Source: an uncultured Bacteroidota bacterium (GTDB lineage Bacteria; Bacteroidota; Bacteroidia; Chitinophagales; Saprospiraceae). Taken from it: DNA of 38,323 nt. Both the position numbers and the translations under genes were made by a program. Where the stretch lies: assembly GCA_903933805.1 (NCBI GenBank), contig CAIZLM010000280.1, positions 1-38,323 of the forward strand, in the 5' to 3' direction. Below, one piece after another: positions 32,237-38,323 of the stretch. The notes beneath the pieces are model-generated. The model ran no database searches. It had not been told where the DNA came from and saw nothing but the letters and a program-made list of their open reading frames with translations. Position 1 is the first letter of the stretch, and each line of letters opens with the position of its first letter.

Positions 32237-35209
32237 CTACTTAATCAATATTTTTCCTGTAAAGGGAACATCATTTCCTGCGTGGATAGCAAAGAAGTAG
32301 ATGCCCGCTGGCATTCCGCTCCGTTCAAACAGGAACTGGATTCCATTAATTTTTTCCTGGCGAACAACCTGTCCCATTTGGTTTGTCAGTTCAAAAGATC
32401 CTTCTTTCACCGATTTTTCAAATTTGAACATGGCCACATCAGCCGTGGGGTTTGGAAATACTTGTACGCTGTTTCCTGCGAGCGTCGGATTGACTATGCC
32501 AACATTCAACGCGTGGTTGTTGATGGTGTGGAACGTCGTATTGGTCACAACAGGTTCGTTGAAATCAAAATAGATGGCCGCACTGTTTTCGATACGGGTA
32601 TCTTCTTGGTTGTCTAGCCGCTGCGATACCCGGAATTTCAGAAAGCCATTGGACGCCTGCGTATTCACATTGCTGTCGGGAAGCAAAATGTTGTTGAACA
32701 AAAATTGCAAAACCCCTCCTCCCAATATGGTGAATTCCATGGGATGGCTTGACGCGAGCACTCTAACCGTTGCCGGCAACAAGTGTTGAGAAAGCGTGTC
32801 CAGTACTTTCACCGTGAACGCCGTATCTGTACCGGTATTTTGAAACCGGATGAGATATTCGAGATCCGTATTGGATTTCAGGAAGTGATTTACACCGAAC
32901 CCAACTGGGAAAGCCTGTTTGTCGTTGGGGTCAAATGATCCTACGTTTTGCTGACAGTCTGTTCCTTCAAATGGATTTGTATCACTCAGTGGCCACAAAT
33001 TAACCAATCCAGGCTGGTTCAGGCCACCACAGCCTTCCAGGGCCACAGCTTGCACACCACCAAATGGGTGTAGGGGTTCCTCTTCAGCTTCGAGGCGCCA
33101 GGTGCCGCCATCTGCGGGATAACTCAGGTCGATGTGTTCCCCGACACCGAGTTGAAAACCGCCTGTCTGACGCATAATAATGTCTTCTACCACCACAAAA
33201 TCAAGTATCTGGGCCATAGAACCGACCCCAATGTTGGCCACCTGAAGTCTGACGGAGTCTCCGTCACAAATAGCGGTCACGTCAACATCGGCACCAGACC
33301 AATTTGCATTCCTACGACAGTCATCAACGGGGAATATTTTTGCTTCTGAACAGTGTGTGTATCCGATTGGGGCCGCGCAATTCACGACCACGTCCAAATA
33401 AAACCGGTTACAATCACCCGCTTGTAAGTCACCCAGCTGAAATTTATACAAATTACCGCTGAGGAGTGTTCCGGGTATCGAACTGGCAATAAAATCAATA
33501 TAGGAATCTAGTTCAACTTCCACATAAGCACCGGGCACCGTTTCGCCGCTCAGGTTGCAAGCATCTACATAGTAACGGCTTGGCAAACAGCGGCGAAGCA
33601 CGGGCGAAGCGATACCGACAGAAAGCAGTGCACACCGTTGCTCCAGGTGTACCGGGATATGCTGGCTCACCGCTTGGCCAACTACGGTTTGAACATGGTA
33701 GTTTGTTTGGCAATTTTGACCAAAATTGCCGGCACTGACCAAGGTAATGTTCACCAGGGTATCGATACCATCAAGTACCATCGAATATTGGCCATTGGCA
33801 TCCGTTTGCACTTCTTTGACCTGGCCACTGATGAGACCTGTCGCCCTGACGGTCCATTGGGCAAGCAGCGGTTCACCGGCATCGTAGCTACAATTGACCA
33901 GGGTGTCTGAAAAAACACTCCCCTGAACGGTTACATAAAAGGTATCCACCACATTGATAAGCTGGAGAAAGGTATAACCGTTGGCGTCGGCATTCCAGAA
34001 AGTAGAGAAGTCGGTGGGTATTGGGTCTGTGGGGGTGATTTTTGAAATCGTCGATTTCCAAGGACTGGCTGTTCCCGGGGCGCTGACAATCGGGCCTGGC
34101 AAATTGGCCGGATGCCCGCTGATTGCACTGGGGTTGGGGTTGGGAATAGCAATCATAGGCAGCGTCGGATTGTACGTGCACCAATTGATGACTGTCCAGG
34201 TACGCTCAATGCGGAGATTTGTATTCGAACCAACGGTGAAAACCTGATCAGAATAGGACAGCCCCAACAATTCACAATCTTCCCCAAAGAAGGTTGGTTG
34301 GCCGTAAGCACCTGTAGGACTCAAGTTCCCCCCTTCAACATCATTTGGAAATCTGACAAAATAATTTTGTTCGTAATTCACCACAATCTTCTGGGAACAT
34401 TGGCTGGAGTTGGCACTACAATCCAGCGCTTTAAAGGTGCGGGTGATGGTACCTTTGCTACACAGGGTGTCGAACAAGGCATAGTTTACAGCCGTAACAG
34501 CAGGCTGCAGACAAGCGTTGTCTGATAGCACTGCATTTCCATAAGCGGCGAAAGACGGATCGAACTGTGCGCAGGTAACAGTAATATCTGCCGGCGCCAC
34601 ACAGACCGGTTTGATTTTGTCTTCCACCTCAACCAATACCTGACACTCATTGTAAATAGGATAGCCGGTTACGGGGTGAATGGCAATAGTTCCTCCTGCT
34701 GTCAATTTATAGGTGCGCAATAGGACAGTTTGTGTAGTACCTACTTCTTCGGCATAAAACTTAATGGAGTCCTGCTCCGAAATCGCGCGTTCAAATTCGC
34801 TGGGGAAATCGGGAAAAACGTCATTGCAGGGCGTATGTCCATTGGTGCTATTCAAATTAAGAACCGTGTTGGAAAATGGCGCAGCCCTGCGAATGGTCAG
34901 TCGAAGATTGTTGCCACAAGGGTCGTATGAACCTCCATCAAAAGCAGAAGCCTTTACCCAAATTGTTCCTGCGCCCCTGTCTGAAGCAATGGCCGCGGGA
35001 GCATTGTTCGGACCTGCCGGTCCATAGCAATCATTCAAATTGTCTGTGCCAATTGCGACTTTGACGAGCGCCTTACAAACGGCGACCGGCGCGATGGTAT
35101 CGGGGTCACAGTTCTGGGCGCGCATGGTTGTTTGAGCGGCAAACAGTAGCGCAAGTAAACCTAGCAACCCGCGCTTTGCTGAGAGATAACTGTAAAAAAA
35201 TTGTACCAT
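32237..35209 (-). CDS. Large secreted T9SS type A protein with conserved-repeat domain
   Basis: This 990-aa protein has a signal peptide (about 1-31, ending TTMRAQ). Its N-terminal third contains HYR/Ig-like beta domains (VEDKIKPVCVAPADITVTC, FKALDCSANSSQC). The middle includes carboxypeptidase-like and cell-surface beta segments (TDANGQYSMVLDGID). Near 735-885 it carries a DUF11-type conserved-repeat domain (SFDPNDKQAFP, LEYLIRFQNTGTDTAFTVKVLDTLS, NSAAIYFDFNEPVVTNT). The last 75 residues (VFPNPTADVAMFKFEK to FTGKILIK) are a Por/T9SS type A sorting domain. It should be exported through T9SS and anchored at the surface or released. A specific ligand or activity is not visible. It has no same-strand partner gene close by. 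Confidence 0.9.
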   Translation of the reverse strand: MVQFFYSYLSAKRGLLGLLALLFAAQTTMRAQNCDPDTIAPVAVCKALVKVAIGTDNLNDCYGPAGPNNAPAAIASDRGAGTIWVKASAFDGGSYDPCGNNLRLTIRRAAPFSNTVLNLNSTNGHTPCNDVFPDFPSEFERAISEQDSIKFYAEEVGTTQTVLLRTYKLTAGGTIAIHPVTGYPIYNECQVLVEVEDKIKPVCVAPADITVTCAQFDPSFAAYGNAVLSDNACLQPAVTAVNYALFDTLCSKGTITRTFKALDCSANSSQCSQKIVVNYEQNYFVRFPNDVEGGNLSPTGAYGQPTFFGEDCELLGLSYSDQVFTVGSNTNLRIERTWTVINWCTYNPTLPMIAIPNPNPSAISGHPANLPGPIVSAPGTASPWKSTISKITPTDPIPTDFSTFWNADANGYTFLQLINVVDTFYVTVQGSVFSDTLVNCSYDAGEPLLAQWTVRATGLISGQVKEVQTDANGQYSMVLDGIDTLVNITLVSAGNFGQNCQTNYHVQTVVGQAVSQHIPVHLEQRCALLSVGIASPVLRRCLPSRYYVDACNLSGETVPGAYVEVELDSYIDFIASSIPGTLLSGNLYKFQLGDLQAGDCNRFYLDVVVNCAAPIGYTHCSEAKIFPVDDCRRNANWSGADVDVTAICDGDSVRLQVANIGVGSMAQILDFVVVEDIIMRQTGGFQLGVGEHIDLSYPADGGTWRLEAEEEPLHPFGGVQAVALEGCGGLNQPGLVNLWPLSDTNPFEGTDCQQNVGSFDPNDKQAFPVGFGVNHFLKSNTDLEYLIRFQNTGTDTAFTVKVLDTLSQHLLPATVRVLASSHPMEFTILGGGVLQFLFNNILLPDSNVNTQASNGFLKFRVSQRLDNQEDTRIENSAAIYFDFNEPVVTNTTFHTINNHALNVGIVNPTLAGNSVQVFPNPTADVAMFKFEKSVKEGSFELTNQMGQVVRQEKINGIQFLFERSGMPAGIYFFAIHAGNDVPFTGKILIK

Positions 35210-35472
35210 AAAGATTAGTTTTTTTTGTTGGTGAGCTTTTATTACTTGTTTTGGCAGCTTGGAATGCTTTTTTGACCTGCTATTATTTCTGATGATACAA
35301 AAGTCCGCTATCGTTGGGGATTAACCAAAATCATTTTTTTTACATTGTAGAGTATTTTTTTGTTAATTTATTTTTTAAAACCTTTACAATCAAACAGTTG
35401 AAAAAATATTAAAAATTAAAAATCTGTTTTTTTACGTAAATATTTTTGAAATTATTTATTTTGGGTTCAAAT

Positions 35473-36864
35473 ATGGACCAAACGAATCTTTGCCAACTGA
35501 TACACACCTTTTCAACCGTTGAATTGCGGGATGTACGCCGTTTTCTACATTCACCTTTTTTCAACCAACGAAAGGACCTGATGCTGCTATTTGACTGGCT
35601 CTGTGCGATGCCCTCAGCGACCAAAGAAAGCACCTGGCGCCATCTTTTTGGCGATATCGCTTTTGATTCTCAAAAGTTTCGGCTTCACCTGAGTTATTTA
35701 CACCGATTGTTGGAACAGTATCTTATCGTCAAAGAAGCGACCGGCAACCAGCTTACCAATCAGGTAACGTTGGCCGTGGCGTATCGAAAAAGAAACAACC
35801 AGACGGCATTTGAACGCGTGCGTAAAACCCTTGAAAAATCACTGGAGAGCCAACCTTTGCGCAACGCCTACTACCATCAAAATCACTACCATCTTTTGTG
35901 GGAATCCCACCAACACAACTACACCCTGAACCCCACCGACGTATCACAGTTGCGGGAGCTTTCCAACGCGGCAGATGTCGTTTACCTCTGCCAAAAATTG
36001 CGGGTGGTGTGTTTACTGGCAGCGCATCAATCTGTTTACCAAGCTGACATTGAGCACGACCAAGAGAAAGAACTAATGGTCATGGCTGAAAGAGCGGCGT
36101 ACGCCGATGAACCAGCCATTGCAGTATATATGGTGTGTTATCGGATGCTTCGAAAACCCGACGAGGCGGAATACTTCCAACAGTTTAAAGCGATCCTCAT
36201 GGAACGATCCTCTAATTTTTCGGAAGAAGAAGTGCATGGCTTATTTATTTTGGCCATCAACTACTGCGTTCGCAAAATAAATTCCGGTCAAGACAAGTAT
36301 TCCAGCGAAGTGCTTGCGCTGTACAAGACCGGCTTGTCGAATGGTTATTTGTTTGAGAACGGCATTCTTCGTCGCTTCACGTATTACAACATCGTAGCGG
36401 CGGGACTCCAGTCAAACGAATTGGAATGGGTTCGCTACTTTATCCATGAATACAAAAACAGACTGGAGAAAAAATATCGGGAGAGTCTGTTTGGCTTCAA
36501 CTTGGCCAGGCTGGAGTACGCGCATCAGAATTATGGCTATGTACTAGATCTCCTGCAGAAAGTCAATTACCGGGATATTCTGCTCAACCTTTCCTCAAAG
36601 ACACTGCTGTTGAAAACCTATTTGGCCTTGGGCGAAGAGCAGATGCTGCGGTCTCACTTAGACGCCATGCGCAACTATATTCACCGAAAACACGTCATTG
36701 GATACCATCGCACCAACTACCTCAACGTGGTTCGGTACATGGAAAAATACATGGGACTCCAGCTATCCGATAAACTCGCGGTCGGAGCGTTCCGGGATTT
36801 GTTGGAAAGAGAAGAGACGCTGTCTGAAAAAAACTTTTTCCTTGGTTTGTTGCCCTCCGTTTAA
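35473..36864 (+). CDS. Conserved helical protein of unknown function, 463 aa
   Basis: I do not know a name for this family. The start MDQTNLCQLIHTFSTVELRDVRRFLHSPFFNQRKDLM resembles the N-terminus of uncharacterised Bacteroidota proteins, with the ELRD...FL.SPFFN.R pattern. The remainder is almost wholly alpha-helical with Leu/Tyr-rich repeats spaced like TPR or other solenoid helices (for example LYKTGLSNGYLFENGILRRFTYYNIVAAGLQ). No signal peptide or membrane segment. The 5' region is extremely AT-rich; TATTTTTG at 35441-35448 is a possible -7 box. ATG 35473 is preferred to a TTG at 35446. A terminator follows at 36896-36923, and a partly deleted second copy of part of this gene lies at 37156-37389. 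Confidence 0.75.
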   Translation: MDQTNLCQLIHTFSTVELRDVRRFLHSPFFNQRKDLMLLFDWLCAMPSATKESTWRHLFGDIAFDSQKFRLHLSYLHRLLEQYLIVKEATGNQLTNQVTLAVAYRKRNNQTAFERVRKTLEKSLESQPLRNAYYHQNHYHLLWESHQHNYTLNPTDVSQLRELSNAADVVYLCQKLRVVCLLAAHQSVYQADIEHDQEKELMVMAERAAYADEPAIAVYMVCYRMLRKPDEAEYFQQFKAILMERSSNFSEEEVHGLFILAINYCVRKINSGQDKYSSEVLALYKTGLSNGYLFENGILRRFTYYNIVAAGLQSNELEWVRYFIHEYKNRLEKKYRESLFGFNLARLEYAHQNYGYVLDLLQKVNYRDILLNLSSKTLLLKTYLALGEEQMLRSHLDAMRNYIHRKHVIGYHRTNYLNVVRYMEKYMGLQLSDKLAVGAFRDLLEREETLSEKNFFLGLLPSV

Positions 36865-36895
36865 TTCATCTCCACAATCCTTCGTTAAATGAGAA

Positions 36896-36923
36896 GGGGC
36901 GCTACAGCTTTCTGTAGCACCCC
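36896..36923 (+). terminator. Rho-independent terminator of the 463-aa protein gene
   Basis: GGGGCGCTACAG (36896-36907) pairs with CTGTAGCACCCC (36912-36923) at 11 of 12 positions around the loop CTTT. TTTTT follows at 36930-36934. It lies 31 nt after the stop codon. An identical copy lies at 37476-37503. Confidence 0.85.
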
Positions 36924-37155
36924 CAGCCCTTTTTAACACGTTATATCTTAGAAGGATTGATGTTGTCTTTTGTTCGGTGGTCCTAATTTAAGTATGAACC
37001 TGCGCAATGGTCATTGTAATCGACGTTTTGAAACAAAACAGTTAATTAATGGACCAAAATTGAGAATAACATGGAATATTAGCAAATTTAGTTGCACGAA
37101 CTGTACAAATTACCACTTGAATTGAACAATACACGGTATTTCCCAAGTGTTTTCA

Positions 37156-37389
37156 TTGTGTGTTATCGGATATCTGATGCTTCGAGAACACGACATGGCG
37201 GAATACTTCCAACAGATTAAAGCGATCCTCACGGAACGATCCACTAATTTTTCGGAAGTAGAAGTGCATGGCTTATTTATTTTGGCCATCAACCGCTCGT
37301 CCGCAAAATATATTCCGGTCAAGACAAGTATTCAAGCGCAGTACTAGCGCTGTAGAAGACCGGCTTGTCGAATGGATATTTGTTTGAAA
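37156..37389 (+). pseudogene. Truncated duplicate of the 463-aa protein gene
   Basis: The segment repeats the parent gene around 36131-36360 at high identity (for example GCGGAATACTTCCAACAG and GGCTTATTTATTTTGGCC occur in both). It has no 5' half, a short in-frame insertion (TATCTG, near 37171), and a one-base deletion near 37293 that breaks the frame: parent AACTACTGCGTTCGC, copy AACCGCTCGTCCGC. An in-frame TAG appears in the shifted frame near 37345. The similarity ends at 37389, where a compact element begins. After that element, sequence matching the parent's 3' flank resumes, so about 527 nt of parent sequence (36360-36886) is absent. Confidence 0.85.
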
Positions 37390-37466
37390 GCAACTGGTTA
37401 ACGTGGTCGCGGCTGAGACAAAAAATGCCCATTTTTTGCCAGACAGCGTGCCGCCCAACCAGTTAC
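37390..37466 (+). mobile_element. Compact element at a deletion junction, A side left
   Basis: GCAACTGGTTAACGTGG, GTCGCGGCTGAGAC, an A/T centre, GCCAGACAGCGTGCCGCCC and CAACCAGTTAC make a 77-nt element. The flanks GTTTGAAA and AAATGAGA are different, so no target duplication is present, as expected if recombination between two nearby copies, or an adjacent deletion, removed the DNA between. Confidence 0.88.
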
Positions 37467-37690
37467 AAATGAGAAGGGGCGCTACAGCTTTCTGTAGCAC
37501 CCCCAGCCCTTTTTAACACGTTATATCTTACAAGGATTGATGTTGTCTTTTGTTTGGTGGTCTTAATTTCATTATGGACCTATTGCCGTATCCAGTTAAT
37601 GTAGGACTCAAAAGTGGGTATAGCATCCAATATTAACAAAATTAATTATATGAACTGTTCAAATTAAGCGTTGAATTGAACACTACCGCT
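37467..37690 (+). repeat. Tandem duplicate of the 3' flank of the 463-aa protein gene
   Basis: From AAATGAGAAGGGGCGCTACAG on, this repeats 36887-37141. The first 95 nt are nearly identical (single changes near 37532 and 37555) and the rest is recognisable but diverged (parent GAACTGTACAAATTACCACTTGAATTG, copy GAACTGTTCAAATTAAGCGTTGAATTG, aligned in pieces). This sets the boundaries of a tandem duplication. Confidence 0.8.
37476..37503 (+). terminator. Duplicated copy of the rho-independent terminator
   Basis: Identical stem-loop to the one at 36896-36923, with the same TTTTT tract. It would end any transcript from the pseudogene. Confidence 0.75.
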
Positions 37691-37892
37691 TGATGTCTCT
37701 TTTCTCAGGTATTTGTCCGGCGCCATTAATTTTTTTGTTCGCTAGCCATTCTATCAAAATGAATGCAACGCACTGGAGCCAAACACACGTAACAAAATCC
37801 ATACCAAAAACCGAACCGAACTTTTCTATCACTTCCACCCACCATCTTTTTTGATGCTGAAGTAGGACACAAAAATGCGGTCTTAGCAGCAT
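37683..37892 (-). CDS. Possible small hypothetical protein, 69 aa
   Basis: This frame has one hydrophobic segment (FVTCVWLQCVAFILIEWLA) and a basic tail. I do not recognise it. It ends within or beside the duplicated flank and begins 15 nt from the iteron array at 37907-37960, a position that would suit an autoregulated gene. No promoter motif was found, and it could equally be chance. Confidence 0.22.
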   Translation of the reverse strand: MLLRPHFCVLLQHQKRWWVEVIEKFGSVFGMDFVTCVWLQCVAFILIEWLANKKINGAGQIPEKRDIKR

Positions 37893-37906
37893 ATTTCAGT
37901 CGATTT

Positions 37907-37977
37907 ATCGGTTACAAATTGTCAAAATCGGTTACAAATTGTCAATAGTGGTTACAAATTCATTCATTGTTGTAACC
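37907..37977. repeat. Iteron-like direct repeats with 20-bp spacing
   Basis: Two complete 20-bp units, ATCGGTTACAAATTGTCAAA (37907-37926) and ATCGGTTACAAATTGTCAAT (37927-37946), are followed by a partial third, AGTGGTTACAAATT (37947-37960). An inverted TTGTAACC (37970-37977) lies 9 nt on. The 20-bp period puts GGTTACAA on the same DNA face each time, as for an operator or a replication/partition iteron. Confidence 0.75.
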
Positions 37978-38040
37978 ATTATGTCGCAGACCCTTCATAA
38001 ACCCCGCTAACACATTACAACATGGAAGTTATTTGATTTT

Positions 38041-38200
38041 GTAACTGGTTAGGTGGCACGCTGTCTGGCCCCAAAAGGCCCATTTTCCGCCATACTTCGC
38101 AGGTTTTTTTGACCGTAGCGCTGCTACGGCCTACAAAAATCCGCTTCGTCTGGAAAAAACGGTCGCTTTTTTTTCATCTCAGACGCGACCACCCAATAAT
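38041..38200 (-). mobile_element. Long-form inverted-repeat element, B side left
   Basis: It begins GTAACTGGTTAGGTGGCACG and CTGTCTGGCC, then CCGCCATACTTCGCAGG, the central hairpin CCGTAGC-GCT-GCTACGG (38107-38123), AAAATCCGCTTCGTC, and the A side CATCTCAGACGCGACCACCC. The A terminus is decayed (AATAATTTTAG instead of TAACCAGTTAC). Both long-form halves are well preserved. Confidence 0.85.
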
Positions 38201-38212
38201 TTTAGTTTGATA

Positions 38213-38323
38213 GTAACTGGTTAGGTGGCACGCTGTCTGGCCAAAAAAGGCCTATTATCCGCCATACTTAGCATATTTTTTTGACCGTAGCGCTGCTACG
38301 GCCTGCAAAAATCTGCTTCTTCT
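38213..38323 (-). mobile_element. Second long-form element in direct tandem, cut by the window end
   Basis: It begins GTAACTGGTTAGGTGGCACG 172 nt after the preceding copy, in the same orientation, with the same central hairpin (CCGTAGC-GCT-GCTACGG) and TGCAAAAATCTGCTTCTTCT at the window edge. Point differences from the first copy show they are not a recent duplicate. Confidence 0.85.

Noticed and set aside
37907-37977. CRISPR array
   Set aside because: The repeats are directly adjacent with no variable spacers and only about 20 bp long.
1-38323. rRNA and tRNA genes
   Set aside because: Reading by eye showed no conserved rRNA segments and no convincing cloverleaf; a covariance-model scan (tRNAscan-SE, Rfam) could still find a small RNA.

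Overview
The window looks like a chromosomal segment of a gliding or surface-adherent Bacteroidota, most likely of the Saprospiraceae/Chitinophagales type. The basis is three type IX secretion system (T9SS) C-terminal sorting domains, a PorP/SprF-like barrel beside a giant HYR/Ig-like adhesin with a gliding-motility C-terminal domain, an OmpA protein with PD40-like repeats, extracellular Kazal/PKD proteins, and candidate promoters of the Bacteroidota TTTG / TAnnTTTG kind. I saw no rRNA, convincing tRNA, CRISPR, phage genes or transposase gene.

Layout. 0-5.8 kb: receiver-Crp/Fnr regulator, a small unknown protein, DUF2267 protein, ROK-family kinase, membrane DUF457-type hydrolase, and a dienelactone-hydrolase-like protein followed by the decayed tail of a phosphoribosyltransferase gene. 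6-11 kb: an outer-membrane barrel, a GMC oxidoreductase with a small partner gene, and a GH3-family protein. 11.3-16.4 kb: a secreted Kazal/PKD T9SS protein, a coiled-coil membrane-anchored protein, a TerC-family transporter and an exported metallophosphoesterase. 16.5-27.7 kb (minus strand): a surface-adhesin cluster in the order 2640-aa SprB-like adhesin, PorP/SprF-like protein, OmpA/PD40 protein, resembling the sprB-sprF arrangement of gliding bacteria. 27.9-32.1 kb: gltX, a polysaccharide deacetylase, truB and a small conserved protein. 32.2-35.2 kb: a 990-aa T9SS type A protein. 35.5-38.3 kb: an unrecognised conserved helical protein, a decayed tandem duplicate of its gene, a 20-bp iteron array and two tandem copies of a dispersed element.

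The most unusual content is a dispersed, non-coding, inverted-repeat element with ends GTAACTGGTTAG...CTAACCAGTTAC. At least eleven copies or near-copies are present, plus fragments. There is a compact form of about 73-78 nt and a long form of about 163 nt carrying an extra central hairpin. Three compact copies are flanked by perfect 8-bp target duplications and a long copy by a 7/8 duplication, so it is a transposed MITE-like family; GTAA ends plus 8-bp duplications suggest mobilisation by an IS66-type transposase, which is not in the window. Two copies bracket gltX: one restored its stop codon without changing the protein, and the other lies inside a candidate promoter spacer. A third sits on a deletion junction inside the duplicated gene at the right end.
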